Shown: positions 1 to 11,639, numbered from the stretch's first letter. The stretch is 64,000 bases of DNA from Varanus komodoensis (GCF_004798865.1 NW_025336479.1:4370494-4434493), one strand, 5' to 3'. Notes: generated by a model from the sequence alone, not told the origin. Numbers and translations: made by a program.

Positions 1-1440
1 TGGCTGAAGAGCACTGCTCTGGGAGTCCGAGGTCTTGCATGAGGGCTAATGAGGGGACACGCACTGCAGGAGAGAGGCCAAGTGGCAACGCAGACGTCTT
101 TCCAGAAGGTTGCTCCTGTGAGTGGCCAGGCTGTGGTCAGTCGGCTCATTGAGGAGCCCCTGATAAGTTCTCCCCAAACTCCAGACCTGGGCGGGGTGCG
201 GGGGACATGAGTCCTACTTTGCAGAATATAGCTGGCTATTTGATGGGCTGTTTAGTCTAACCCTGAGTGCTGGCAGTGATTTAGCTTTGTTAGACACTGT
301 CCAAAAGATGCAAGGCGACTTGCAACAAAACTAAAGCAGGCCAGTACAAAAGAGGTTCAAAACTTGGTTTAAAGATAAAGGTTGCAGGCGAACATTTGGA
401 AAGCAGGCTGAACAAGCACACGTGTCATCTGGTCGCTTATCAATAGTGGTGAGATATACTGCATTTCTATTTAAAACAGAGTAATGATTTCTGAATTTGT
501 ATCTATACATGTACATTAGCATTTGCCCACCATTTAAAGTGTATTTTAAAGCGTATACACCTTTTAAGTGTATTTTTGTCTTTTCTAGGGATGCATAAGT
601 TATCTGGAACATGGTTTGAAATGCACTGGTCAGCTCTCTGGAGCATATACAACTAAGCTGATCAAACTATTGTACCAGCTTTTACAAAGCAAAATAATAT
701 ACTAGCCAACATATACTTAAGAGCAGATTCTGAATTTAGCTACCCGTATAAAGAATGCTATCACAAAATTAGTACAAATTAAGAATATTTCACAAAATAG
801 CTGGCCGCCCAGAGAACATGATGCAAATGGGTGGCTTTTAAAGAAATCTAATAAATAATTGAAATTAAAAAGAGCAGAACTCACACTGCACTGAAGTTGT
901 GGTGATAAGATGGTAAAAAAGGGTGCTAGCAACCGTTTTCATACAACAGAAGCAACTCGTAAAACTAAAAGATGTAGCAGGACACATCAGCCTGCAGACA
1001 TAGAATGAATTGGAATGTGTCATGTGATCAAAATTCAACAGTGATGAAGCAAAATCATGAAATGAAATGGACTCTGAAATATTAACACTTGAAAACTTAG
1101 CATAGGTAAATTTTACTTTTTTTTACAGTATGACCCTATGCAGGTTTACACAGAAATGTGTCCTGCAGTTCCCCAGAATGCCCCAGCCACACACACACAC
1201 GTAGATTCCACTCTTAGTGGCTAATGCTGATGTGACTTATCTTAGCACCTGGACTGGCAGGATGTGTATTCTCCATAGTGGACGCCTCCCTTTGAGGGTT
1301 TGCCCAGTGTGCCCCTGAAAATCTTTCCGTCTGCACGAAGGCTCACATTATGATGCATGATTAGCTGCATAGCACTATGGCCACCAGGTGCTTGTCCAGG
1401 TTGCCAAAGGCCAGGTTGAACTGGACTCCCAGGTTTGACC
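1..1440. other. Non-coding DNA, nothing recognised
   Basis: No convincing exon, RNA gene or repeat is visible here. The stretch is AT-rich in its middle part and contains a short CA run near 1188-1200. All open frames are short and lack protein-like composition. Confidence 0.5.
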
Positions 1441-1446
1441 TTAGAA

Positions 1447-1716
1447 GCTTATTTATTTATATTTTTATATACTGCCCCATGCCCATAGGCTCTGGGTGGT
1501 TTAAAAGAGAGAAAAACTAACAACAGTTAAAATGTCAGCTAAAAACAAGCACATTAAAGTAAATTAATCCAGGAACTAATCTGGGAAGGTCTCTCAGAAG
1601 ATGTATCTTCAACTCCCTCTTAAAGGTAGCAATCTGGATGATCTGAGGCATCTTTCCCAGCAGGCCATTCCATAGTTTAGGGCCAACCATGCAGAAAGTC
1701 CTCTGGTGAGTAGACA
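1447..1716 (-). repeat. L2/CR1-group LINE 3' end fragment
   Basis: On the minus strand the translation contains the block FCMVGPKLWNGLLGKMPQ followed by TFKRELKIHLL. This matches the C-terminal end of L2/CR1-type ORF2, where a 'xWNSLPxxLR ... FKxxLKTxLF' pattern is usual. The right-hand part of the minus-strand copy runs into a tail corresponding to the plus-strand tttatttatttata stretch near 1450. It is 5' truncated, as is typical for this group. The exact family is uncertain. Confidence 0.55.
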
Positions 1717-1719
1717 TTA

Positions 1720-2430
1720 TTCTTACAGAAAAATGTTATGATGCTGGAGCTGGGACTCCAACCACAGAGAGCCCCCCCCCCCACCCCCAGTATGGTTCTT
1801 TCAACATTGGCCGCAGCTCTGATGTTGCGAGTATGACTTTGGCGTTTGCATAGGAGGGGGTGTTCCAGAGGATGAGAAGGGGAGGAATGAGGCTCTGCCA
1901 GGATATAAGGAATCCAGAAGTGCCTCAGCCCCTTCTCCTTGCAAGCAGGGCAAAAGATACAGACAGCCAAAATCACCCTGACTATAGGCCTTTTGCTGGA
2001 AAGGGGAAGCTCAGAACCAATCCTTGCTTCCTCTTGTGCTTGCTTGGCAGCCCATGATCTTTGGATATTTGATGGTGTCCCAGGACTCTAACATATTTCA
2101 TTGAACATTTTGGTTGCCTCTGAATACTGGAACCATACTCTCAAATTCCCTCTGTTTCTATGAGTAATAGAAACTGAAGTTTTCACAGATACAAGTCTTG
2201 AGATTTTCTGCTTTCCCATGGAAATTCTAACAAAATTAAGAAAATCTTCCTGGCCACTTGAAACCTGGCATTTTGAGTGAGCAAATGATATTCTGACCAC
2301 AGTAGTTGTAGTGGAACTGATATCCAGGCGAAGAGAACAGAAAATGGCACGAGAAGGAAGGCAACTTCAGAGTTCCTCCGAGAGGCTCACATAAAGAAAA
2401 AAGGAAAAGGCAAACAGAAGTTAAATGAGG
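1720..2430. other. Non-coding DNA, nothing recognised
   Basis: Contains a poly-C run at about 1771-1787 and otherwise unique-looking sequence. The overlapping short open frames on both strands are not protein-like. Confidence 0.4.
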
Positions 2431-2619
2431 AACACTTCATTATTTCTCCATATGTAGTACTTGTGTGTGCCTACACTTTTCACTATCTTTCTGTATTACC
2501 TTCCACGGGGGGATTGCAAAGTGCTTTACAAACAGTAGTTAAGTCTCACAATGACCCTTGAGGCAGATTTAACAAGAAGTGCCACTGCACTGCAAACAGA
2601 TCTCTTATTGCTTTGATTA

Positions 2620-2960
2620 CATTTTGAATTTTACTTAATCTTCAGCCACCTTCCGGTGTGTGCAAACCACACCATTTGCCAAGGAGTGGTCAGTACCAAG
2701 GGAGCACCCGAGTTCAAGTTTAGAGCATGAAAATAGGGAAAGGCAAACAAACAGAGGCCAGGATGCTAATCAGGTGGTTGGTTGGGCTGCAATTCCGAGG
2801 AAAGCTCTAAATTTGTCAATTAGCATAAATTATAGCTCGCACAGCACAGCTTGGCGGCAGCCTGCACGGCTCCTACAGCCCATAAGAAATTGCACAGGGA
2901 CGTCAGGTAAAGCCACGCAGTTCAGGCCTGCCATGCAACATGACCTCCACATGCGGGGAC
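2620..2960. promoter_or_regulatory. Possible conserved non-coding element
   Basis: A repeat-free block with balanced composition and TAAT/ATTA-type homeodomain core motifs (for example around 2815-2835, tcaattagcataaattat). It lies immediately left of the possible exon near 3.1 kb. The call is by composition only; conservation cannot be seen from one sequence. Confidence 0.25.
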
Positions 2961-3063
2961 CTGAGGAGAAGCCTTCCTGCTTCTGCGACACCACGAGGGA
3001 AGTGCCTTTCTCGGGCCGGTGCTGAGGGACCTTGATACTTCGCACTGCAGCGCTGTCTTGCAG

Positions 3064-3192
3064 GACCGGGTTCTGCGAGAGCTGGCTTCTGTCATGCCTG
3101 AACTTACCTGCTGCTTGATGAATCTGCAGCACTTTGCCTGGAAGCTCAGGGAAAAAATCCTGGTGACCGACGTCAGAGGTGCCCAGCAGCAG
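3064..3192 (+). other. Possible orphan exon (or antisense exon)
   Basis: An AG acceptor (cttgcag, ending 3063) is followed by 129 nt that are open in one frame and end in CAG before a GT at 3193. The 43 codons read DRVLRELASVMPELTCC, then LMNLQHFAWKLREKILV and TDVRGAQQQ. I do not recognise a protein family. The opposite strand also carries a consensus donor: CAG then GTAAGT, with the exon side ending at 3108 and open upstream as DFFPELPGKVLQIHQAA. The strand is therefore ambiguous and the open frame may be chance. A TATAAAAG motif lies at 3253-3260 on the plus strand. Confidence 0.2.
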
Positions 3193-3269
3193 GTATTTAT
3201 TTGCGCTGTGGCTCTTTTTCCCAGCCAAGAACACTTTCTCCAACCCCCACTTTATAAAAGTCCCTAGAA

Positions 3270-4270
3270 ACCCACAGAGGAAGCCTTGGTTCGTGGTTTT
3301 CCGCCCACTTTCTTCAATGGAGCAGCACCGTCACTTAAGTTTTTTCAAAAGAGCACATCAAGTTTATTTAAAAGGCATCGGACAAAATGTAGGGAATGGG
3401 TGCTACGGGATCCTCTGGAGGAATCTGGGCAGCATATGGAGAGCTACAGGCCCCTTTCTGCCAACGGTATCCTTCTGATGGCAGAATGGAAAGTTTGGAC
3501 ACCAGCCCTCTTGCATTGCTTGGCCTTTTGGCCCAACTTCAAAAATGTACCAACTTCCATATTTTTCTCCTTTTCTCTCTACTCATGCATAAATAATTTC
3601 CTGTTGCGGTCACCACTTCCATGCATTGGATGAAGTGGATCCTGGCCCACAAAAAGCTTATGCCAGAATAAGTTTCATTTGAAGTAGCCACAAAACCCAT
3701 GGTTATTTGTGCTGCAAAACGGCTAACATGGCTGTCCCTCCGTTTTGTTTTGCTTCTGCTTCTGTCACCAATTTCAAACGTAGGGGGAAAAGTCAGAGGT
3801 GAAGTGGCTCTTTGGGAAGCCAAAGTTGTGCTGGGAGATGAAGATGATTGAACAGGATACTGTGTCTGAATAGGAAGACGAAACCCTTTATTAAGGATAA
3901 TCTATTCTGCGGGAATTCCTCATTTTGATGTGATAGAAAGGATAAAATCACCTTGTCAACTCTACAGCTATTCACAGACACAGAACGGTCATCTGGGCAA
4001 AGGTTACCTGCGCATTGGCCACCTGGTGTGGCTTCACCATGTTCTCTTTTTGCTTCAACAACAGCAAGAGACGAGCTATGCTAACAAGTGATGATTTCAG
4101 CAGTTTTAGGCAGTGCAGCCGCTCTCCCAGAATGAATAAATGGGTCAAGATCAGAGAAGATCCTGCTGGGTCAGGCCAAAGTCCAACAGCATCTTTTTTC
4201 ACAACAGCTCACCAGATGCCTCTGGGAAACCCACAAACAAGGCATGAGGGCAACAACCCTTTCCTGCTCT
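3270..4270. other. Non-coding DNA, nothing recognised
   Basis: No repeat family or exon could be supported. Many overlapping open frames exist on both strands, but they end without splice or domain evidence. Confidence 0.4.
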
Positions 4271-4278
4271 CGTTCCCA

Positions 4279-4311
<33 letters not shown>
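4279..4311 (+). repeat. Trinucleotide repeat (GCT)11
   Basis: Eleven uninterrupted GCT units. In one plus-strand frame this translates as poly-alanine, but no gene context supports coding. Confidence 0.9.
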
Positions 4312-4639
4312 ATTCTTGTAGTTCAAGAGACAGGCCCAGGCAGGAACACTGGCCCAGGCAGGAAAGTAGCACCATCAAGAATGCCAGGTAATCAAGCTGC
4401 AGGAAAGCAGTTGCATGGATCTGTTGCTCTTTACCTTGGCAACTGAGATTTTCTTGTGGGCTGCCTGCACATGGGCTTACTTTCATCATGTAGAAGAATG
4501 AGTCTATGATCCAGGTAACTACAGTTCAGCTGCACCCAGGTCACCTCACATTTCGATTGCGGCTCTGTGCTTTAAGTGTAGCTACTCTCAGATGTGATGC
4601 AAAAGCTGCAGCCGGTGCAACTGCAGCAGCCACGGTGCC

Positions 4640-5050
4640 AAGCACAAGCTCTTGCCTTCGGCATGCCAAGCCCCGCACTTGGGAGCAAGCGAGCCAGCAG
4701 ATCGCCTTCCCCAGTATAGACCTTTGTGGCCATCAGATCACTGGAGGAGGCCTTGCTGGCTGTACCAAGGCAGCAGAGGGCCATTCTGCAGTGGCCCGGA
4801 AGCGGCCTTCTGTTTGGTGGCATCCACCTTGTGGAACGTCCTTCCTGCTGGTATTTTGAACACACCAAGTATAGCATGTTTAGGCCTCACTTAAAGACCT
4901 TTTTCTTTACTCATTCTTCCCTGAGTGACTGTGCTGGCCTCTAGTTAGGGTAGTGTATTGGTTTTAATGGTTTTATTTATGTTCTTGATAAATGTTTCCA
5001 CAAAGGTTATGCATTCTGTCACACATACACACACACACGTTAATGTATTT
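4640..5050 (+). repeat. L2-like LINE 3' end
   Basis: The plus strand shows LVASTLWNVLPAGIL followed, in another frame, by LKTFFFTHSSLSD. This is the decayed C-terminus of an L2/CR1-group ORF2, followed by an AT-rich 3' UTR with the usual TTTTAATGGTTTTATTTAT pattern. It is 5' truncated. A short CA microsatellite sits at about 5020-5038. Confidence 0.55.
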
Positions 5051-5190
5051 AATTTTCTTGTAAAAGGCTTAGCGATATTTATAAACATGGTAAGTAGCAT
5101 ATAAATCTCTACATAATAAAACATAAATAAGCAAGCAAGCAAGCAAACAGACTGAACTAAGCTGGCAAAGGGAGCTGATAATTGGTGACC

Positions 5191-5375
5191 TGGAACAGCA
5201 GGGGTTGGATCTGACGGCCTTCTTGGCCCCTTCCAACCCTGGAACAGCAGGGGTTGGATCTGACGGCCTTCTTGGCCCCTTCCAACCCTGAAACAGCAGG
5301 GGTTGGATCTGATGACAGTCTTGGCCCCTTCCAACCCTACTATTATATTATTCTTTGATTCTATGAATGTTATAT
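5191..5375 (+). repeat. CR1 3' tail, amplified as three 49-bp tandem units
   Basis: A 49-bp unit starts at 5191, 5240 and 5289. Each contains ggggttggatctga and ccccttccaaccc, the terminal CR1 3' UTR hairpin region. The third unit, the most diverged, leads into the TTCTTTGATTCTATGAATG tail that marks the end of CR1 elements. CR1 copies normally carry this region once; the tandem copies are local. Confidence 0.8.
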
Positions 5376-5488
5376 ATTTCAATGTCACTTTATTGCCCTG
5401 ACTTCATTCTGGAACATACCTTATCAGCTTACTTGGTGTTGTTATATGATTCAGAACAGAGGCGTGTATATTTAATGTAGTGAAATAT

Positions 5489-5715
5489 TATTATTATTAT
5501 TATTAGATTTATATCCCACCTTTCAATGCACATACGCCTCCTCCTGCTCTCCGTCTTATCCCCACACCACCAACCACCCTGTGAGGTAGGCTGGGCTGAG
5601 AGTGGGTGACTGGCCCAAAATTACCTAGCAGGCTTCATGGGTGAGTGGGGACTAGAACCCAGACAGCCTGAGGCCCAGACCTGTGCTCTTAATCACTATG
5701 TCACACTGGCTCTAA
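5489..5715 (-). repeat. tRNA-derived SINE, family A
   Basis: Read on the minus strand it begins with gagccagtgtgacatagtg and continues through a B-box-like region, the 'gactggcccaaaattac' stretch, the 'acctcacagggt' core and an ATAA-rich tail. The same layout recurs at least nine more times in this window in both orientations. Confidence 0.8.
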
Positions 5716-5719
5716 CACA

Positions 5720-6680
5720 TGCCATTTTGGGTGGGTTAGCATTTGCCAAATGGCCAAACACTCCAGGAGCCGCTTTTTCAAGGTTCCTGGTCACAAAGAA
5801 AAAGCTCTCCAGGCATGCAGTTGCTCACGTGGGGCTTTTCCGCATGGTATGCTGAACACTTGGAAGAAATGCATGCCTGATGCATGCAGTTAATGCACGG
5901 AAGGATCTAATGTCTCAAATAGATCTGCAGGTACAAACCAGTAGAAATAACAGGCAAAAATAATCCTGAACCGTAGCTGGCCAGGCACAGCAAGAAGCAG
6001 CTCAGGGTTGCATTCCATCCAAAGCTATTAGAAGATAATGAGAATGATAGTTATTATATTCTGAGCATAGAGACGTAGGAGCATGAGAAACTTATAAAAA
6101 TATTCTTATAAGTAAAATAGGACAGGGAAATGTGTTTATTGAGAAAAGTCATCTTTCAATGTTGCATCTGCTATTGATGGCGTTGCTAGCAGATGCCCTA
6201 AAAAGCACTTTGGCTGTAAATTTGGGCTTCTCTGCATGAGTGGTTTAATCCAGTTCTTCACCAAGGCTGCTGCTTCTGTGTGCTTTAAATAAGTAAGAGC
6301 ACATCTTTTACATGTGCTTTTTGTTTGGATTTTTTTCTGTGCCTAGCAATAAGTTCCCTTACACAACCACATGGTGGGGTTGTGGTATAGTGCATTTGTC
6401 AAAATAGTTTAATGCTGTTATCAGTATTATTATTAATAATAATATTGCATTATATTTACACCCTGCCTCTCTTCCTCTGGCATGGAACTCAGAGAGGTTT
6501 ATAAGTTTCTCCTCCTCTCCTCTCACCACCAATGGCTGATTATTATTTATTTTAATAGTTTGACACCTTACAAAAAAAAAGTCCAAGGTGGCAAAGTCCC
6601 AAAAGTCCAAGGCAGTGGATGATGGTGCCTCCCTGCTGCTCTAATCCTGCTAGGAATTATGGAGACCAACAGGAGCGAGT
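5720..6680. other. Non-coding DNA with a degraded repeat tail
   Basis: Mostly unassigned. Around 6410-6520 there is a partial sequence resembling the body-to-tail part of a SINE or L2-type 3' end (attatatttacaccctgcc), too worn to place. Confidence 0.35.
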
Positions 6681-6689
6681 TATAAACTC

Positions 6690-7150
6690 TGTCCATGCCA
6701 AATTACCAGGCTCTTGATTTGTGAGAAATTTGAGAGTTGTCTCCCCCCGGAAAAAAAAAAATGAATGAAATGAATGCAGATAAATCTTCCCACTCATTTC
6801 AGTTATGATCAAAATCAACCTCTCTTTAGATAAGTCCCAGCAGCAACAATAGCTGGAGAAAATTTATTCTGAAAGATCATTCATTTGCTCTGTTGAACCT
6901 GCTTTTTATAAACTAATCATGTTTTATTCCTTTTATGAACACACGGATTGTTGTACTAGGCAAGCGGGGGGGGGGGGGAGCTATTCCAGTTGGTGCTGGC
7001 TGTTTCCAGAGCTTCCCTCACCCCTCTTACCCAAAACAGGTGTTTCTCTCTTAATAAGTGCCCATTTGTGTCATCCATCCCCTAATTAAGCATCTGTTCT
7101 CCAAGAGCCTGACAAGTTCTTTTGCTGATAATCCCAAACGGTTTGGCAGC
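6690..7150. promoter_or_regulatory. Possible conserved non-coding element
   Basis: AT-rich and free of recognisable repeats apart from a poly-G run at about 6966-6979. It contains several homeodomain-type cores (cctaattaagc at about 7081, aactaatcatg at about 6911) and MEF2/TATA-like stretches. This texture is typical of vertebrate enhancers near developmental genes, but the call rests on composition only. Confidence 0.3.
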
Positions 7151-8030
7151 ATTATTTATAACACAGCACAAATACAAAGATTCCCTGTATTTGGAGTCCC
7201 TTCACTGTAAGAATAAGACATAACTATTTCTTTACTATGATGATCTGGCAAATGTAAACTGTGTCTGAAGTCCATGCTGAACACCTGAAACTCCATATTA
7301 TCCAGATATTGTACATAAATTTTAAGGCCAAAAATAAGTGAATTACCCCTTTGGCATAAAAAGCTTTGGGATATTATTTGCCAAAACAATTTATTGCAAC
7401 AATATATAAGCCATTATTAGAGCTGTCAGCCAACTAAAATGTCTTTGGTCAATTAAGTATCTTGCTGTTAACCAATTGATTAATTAACTAGTCACAATAA
7501 ATGTTACAGTATCTCTAGACAGCTGATAATTTGGGGGGAAAGCTAATAAAGATTACATTTTCCACTCCATCACAACACATCCACATGGTTCTCTATTTGA
7601 AAGTGTTCTTAAACATATTGCCTGAATGAAGATATGCATATAGTTGATTTATAACAGTGCTTTCAGTGTGGATCTATCTTTTTTCCAGTTGAATTCTCAT
7701 TTATACAACTTCTATTTTATATATGTGGCTAACACATGAACTAAGAAATATCTGTGAGTTGATTTTCTCGCATGGCCTATTAGTGATGCAAAATGGCTGT
7801 CAAAAAGCAAAGCAAAACAAAAACAAAAACCAACCATGAAGGGCTGCAGAGAACAGTTTGGTGGCCATGGCACTGATCCTCAGAAAAATCCTGTATCTCA
7901 TATTTGATTTATCCAATTTAGCTGTGGAAATACAAATGACAGAGCAAGTGTAGCACATGGGATCCGCAAGTCCTCCCCAGTTACATTCAACCAAAATAGA
8001 AAATGAGTAATGAACCAGAAAAGACTATGC
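7150..8030. other. AT-rich non-coding DNA
   Basis: Nothing beyond short open frames is seen. A compact AT-rich stretch with TAATTAACT-like motifs lies at about 7470-7500. Confidence 0.4.
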
Positions 8031-8034
8031 TCTA

Positions 8035-8036
<2 letters not shown>

Positions 8037-8093
<57 letters not shown>

Positions 8094-8110
8094 CAGAGAG
8101 AGAGACAGAG
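8037..8110 (+). repeat. (GA)n microsatellite
   Basis: A near-perfect GA run with a few GACA interruptions at its right end. The minus-strand frame reads as an artefactual serine-leucine repeat. Confidence 0.95.
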
Positions 8111-8825
8111 ATGTCCTAACCCCCGCCCCCCCACCACCACCAATAGATGATTCTTAGCAGTGTGAGCAATACCATGAAAAGGTGGGATACTTTGCTGGAG
8201 ATGTAGAGAGGGGATCTGTCTGATTCTGCAGTGGAAGGGCAGAGGTGGGCATGCGGCTTAGCAGTTTCCAGGTGACCTGGGGAAGCTTCTTGGGCAGACC
8301 ATGAGAACCAGGCAACCTCAGAAACGGAGGGGGGCATTTCAGAGCTGGGGGGGGGGTGGAAGAAGAAAGAGGGGAGTTCCTTGACCCCATCAGCAAACGC
8401 CAGGCAAAGCAAGCAGGCCGAAGTGCCCAGTGTTCCTCCATCGAGCCCCCAGGCAGATGGGGCTTCCTTCAGAATGGCATCAGAAGCTCTTCTGAAAGGA
8501 AGGGAGGGATATTTCAGTTTGGATTCCACTCTTCACCTGGACCGATGCTTCTCCCACAACCCAAAGAAAATGCTGTGCTGAATTATACCGTTCTGTACCC
8601 AGTAAGTACAGATAAAAGAACTGTGCTTCTAGGGTTTCATTTTGCGTCTCCTGAAAGAGAAAGAGGGAAGTGCCCAACTCACAACACGAGATACAGGCAT
8701 GCATAAAGAGGATAAGCCATGCTTTTCCAGGCACTACTGTTGCCTTGGGAATCAGTCAGGAAAAGGCTATAAGCTATGGAGTCGAGACAAAATGCAGCTG
8801 GGCTAGAAGCAGGGGAATCGCCTTC

Positions 8826-8980
8826 AGCTGTGCTAGGCCATTGGCCCAGGTGGCCCAGTACTGCCAGTGCTGGTTTCTGGCAGGAGTTTTTCAAGCTCTA
8901 CCTGCAGTGCTGGAGGCAAACGCAGGGACTTTTCTGCATGCAAACCAGGTGTTCCACTGCTAAGCTGCGATCCCTCCCCT
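8826..8980 (-). repeat. tRNA-derived SINE, family B
   Basis: The minus strand reads cagcttagcagtggaacacc, then gcatgcagaaaagtccctg, then the 'actggcagtactgggccacctgggccaatgg' type body. This corresponds to the squamate tRNA SINE with internal A and B boxes and the usual '...aatactgagctagatggaccaa' segment. The copy is clearly diverged. Confidence 0.7.
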
Positions 8981-8984
8981 CTCC

Positions 8985-10030
8985 ATGGGGAGTTTCTATG
9001 GGGATGAAAACTGGCAGTGCAACCGGAATAACATCATTCTGAGGGTTCAGAGATGGACAAATTAATGCTGATGTTCTTGCAAGCTTCTCCATGAGCCTTC
9101 ACAAATTCTGGAGGAACAACTTTGCCTCAGAAGAAGGAAGAGAAGGAAGAGTGGAAAGGAGATGGAAAGCAGAGAAGTGATGATAGGGTATGTCTCGATG
9201 AGAGACTGAAACTGGCTTCATCATCACTCTTGGAGAATGCTGGGATTTGTAGTTTTGCAGTAGAGGGAATTCTCAGAACTTCAGTATATTGCAGGATTTT
9301 TTTCAGGGTATCCATGACGGTTTCAGGTAGGAAACTGAAACAGTGGATAATATCTAGGATGTTCCTCTCTACGGTGAGGCTACAGGTAGGTCCAGACTAA
9401 AAATACCAGTGAGAATTCTGTCGTGAATTCACCAGGTGGATCTGGACCAGTCGCAGTCTTTTGGTTTCTCTGTTGCCTGTGATACAAGAGCAGCGGCCCT
9501 CCTCAGAGGCCCAAAACACCTGAATAAATGCATGAAAAGAACTGTGTTGTTGTTTTGTACACGAGGCACTGGATGCAGTTGTACAGAGCTAGAAAAATGA
9601 AGCACTTGCTTTGTTTCTTTGGCAGCACATTTTAATGGCAAAAGACCTACTTTCACACATTGTTCCTTCTTTTATCTCAGCATCCTATCCAAGTCTATTT
9701 GTCTGGCTGCTGATGGCAATGCCCCCCACCTACCTACAGCAGCATAAGCCTTTCTGTTCTCCCTTTCTTCTTTCTTCTAGGGAAAAACAACGATAGTCAT
9801 GTTTATGCACCTCACAACAAAGGTGCAAGTCTGGGATCACCCCAGGCCATAGGAGGCTGAGGCCCTGCCACCAGGAGAACCGCTTTAATTTCCACAAGCG
9901 AAAACAGCCAGCATCTTAGGATGCCGGAGCCGAGTCTCTACTGCTGTTCAAGAAGATTAAGAAGTGTATAAAAATGTGCTGATCAAGATACTCAGCCCTT
10001 GCAAACAATCCCTGGAGGGTTCAGAGCACA
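8985..10030. other. Non-coding DNA, mostly unassigned
   Basis: A short piece at 9229-9300 (gctgggatttgtagttttg) resembles the arm of a non-autonomous DNA transposon common in reptile genomes. Otherwise nothing is recognised. Confidence 0.35.
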
Positions 10031-10039
10031 AGCAATGGA

Positions 10040-10440
10040 AAAAATATATCAAGATAAAGGAAAGTTGACAGAGGAGGGAGAATTTAAAGAAACATAAAAA
10101 GAGAGGAGAGGGGTAACCAAATTACGTGCCAACTATTCCTGAATGCAACTTTTCAGTGACTATCACACAGAGACAAAAAGAACTAGTACAACGACCAAGG
10201 CGAAGAAATGGAAGAGAGCAGCAAAAGAGGAAAAACAAGAGATCTCTTCCAGGAGATCCAAGAAATCAAAGGGAAATTCAGATCTAGATCAGGTATACTA
10301 AAAGACAAACGGGGGACACACTATCTGACCAGGAGAAAATAGGAGGAAATAATATGCAGAAGAGCTATAGAGAAGAGATAAAAGGATAATAGAGACATCT
10401 GTAGTGGATGGGTTAGAAAAGCTTTTAATAAATAAATAAA
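10040..10440 (+). repeat. Old BovB (RTE) LINE, upstream part
   Basis: Plus-strand sequence with gaagaaatggaagagagcag and agagatctcttccaggagat corresponds to the ORF2 region just before the reverse transcriptase of BovB. It is A-rich and heavily diverged with no open frame. It appears to be the left half of the same old copy that resumes at about 11.65 kb, split by the younger minus-strand copy. The left boundary is uncertain. Confidence 0.6.
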
Positions 10441-10441
10441 A

Positions 10442-11600
10442 TGTTGTTGTTAGTCGCGAAGTCATGTCCAACCCATTGCGACCCCATGGACAACATTCCT
10501 CCAGGCCTTCCTGTCCTCCATCATCCCCCCAAGTCCACTTAAGCTCACACCAACTGCTTCAGTGACCCCATCCAGCCACCTCATTCTCTGCTGTCCCCTT
10601 CTTCTTTTCCCGTCAATTGTTCCCAGCATTAGGCTCTTCTCCACGGAGTCCTTCCTTCTCATTAGGTGACCAAAGTATTTGCGTTTCATCCTCAATATCT
10701 GGCCTTCTAAAGAGCAGTCAGGGTTGATCTCCTCTAGGACTGACCAATTTGATCACCTTGCGGTCCAAGGGACTCGCAGGAGTCTCCTCCAGCACCATAA
10801 TTGAAAGGCCTCAATCCTTCGGCGCTCAGCCTTCCTTATGGTCCAGCTTTCACAGCCATACATTGCAACTGGGAAAACCATAGCCTTGACTATATGCACT
10901 TTTGTTGGCAGGGTGATATCTCTGCTTTTTAGTATGCTGTCTAGATTTGCCATAGCTTTCCTCCCCAGGAGCAAGCGTCTTTTAATTTCTTGGCTGCAGT
11001 CCCCATCTGCAGTGATCTTGGAACCCAGGAAAATAAAATCTGTCACTACCTCCATTTCTTCCCCATCTATTTGCCAGGAAGTGAGAGGACTGGATGCCAT
11101 GATCTTAGTTTTCTTAATGTTGAGTTTCAATCCAAATTTTGTGCTCTCCTCCTTCACCTGCATCAAGAGGCTCTTTAGTTCCTCTTCACTTTCTGCCATT
11201 AGGATGGTATCATCTGCATATCTGAGGTTGTTGATATTTCTCCCAGCAATCTTAATTTCAATTGGTGATTCATCTAGCCCCACCTTTCTCATGATGTGCT
11301 CTGCATATAAGTTAAATAGGCAGGACGACAGTATACAGCCTTGCTGAACTCCTTTCTCAATTTTGAACCAATCAGTGGTTCCCTGTCCAGTTCTCACTGT
11401 TTGTTCTTGACCCACATATAGCTTTCTCAAGAGACAAATAAGATGGTCTGGTACTCCCATCTCTTTAAGAACTTGCCACAATTTGTTGTGATCCACACAA
11501 TCAAAGGCTTTAGCATAGCCAATGAAGCAGAAGTAGATGTTTTTCTGGAACTCCCTAGCTTTCTCCATGATCCAGCATATAGACTCCTCCAAAAAGGAAT
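10442..11600 (-). mobile_element. BovB (RTE) LINE, 3' half of ORF2
   Basis: The minus strand has an open frame of 279 codons (11592-10753) with the reverse-transcriptase palm and downstream domain of BovB. Visible motifs in order are YAKAFDCVDHNKLW, GTTDWFKIEKGVQQGCILS, the catalytic box NNLRYADDTILMAESEEEL, KLNIKKTKIM, IFLGSKITADGDCSQEIKRR and MYGCESWTIRKAERR. After a frame break near 10.75 kb the C-terminus continues as KYFGHLMRRKDSVEKSLMLG (10695-10462). The copy ends at the BovB 3' terminus (gttgttgttagtcgcgaag on the plus strand). A normal BovB ORF2 also carries an N-terminal endonuclease; this copy is 5' truncated and lacks it. It is fairly young, since about 280 codons remain open, but it is not autonomous. 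It lies inside an older plus-strand BovB. Confidence 0.93.
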
Positions 11601-11639
11601 CCTATGGAGAAAAAAGCCTTGTAATATTAGAAAGTGAAT

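Noticed and set aside
4015-4446. 143-codon frame with a poly-alanine stretch
   Set aside because: The alanines come from the GCT repeat; no other protein-like feature.
8034-8110. CRISPR-like or satellite array
   Set aside because: A simple dinucleotide run with no spacers; no CRISPR array is expected or seen in this eukaryotic sequence.
7898-8143. Serine-leucine-rich minus-strand frame
   Set aside because: Translation of the GA microsatellite.
10838-11347. 169-codon plus-strand frame
   Set aside because: Shadow of the BovB reverse-transcriptase frame on the other strand.
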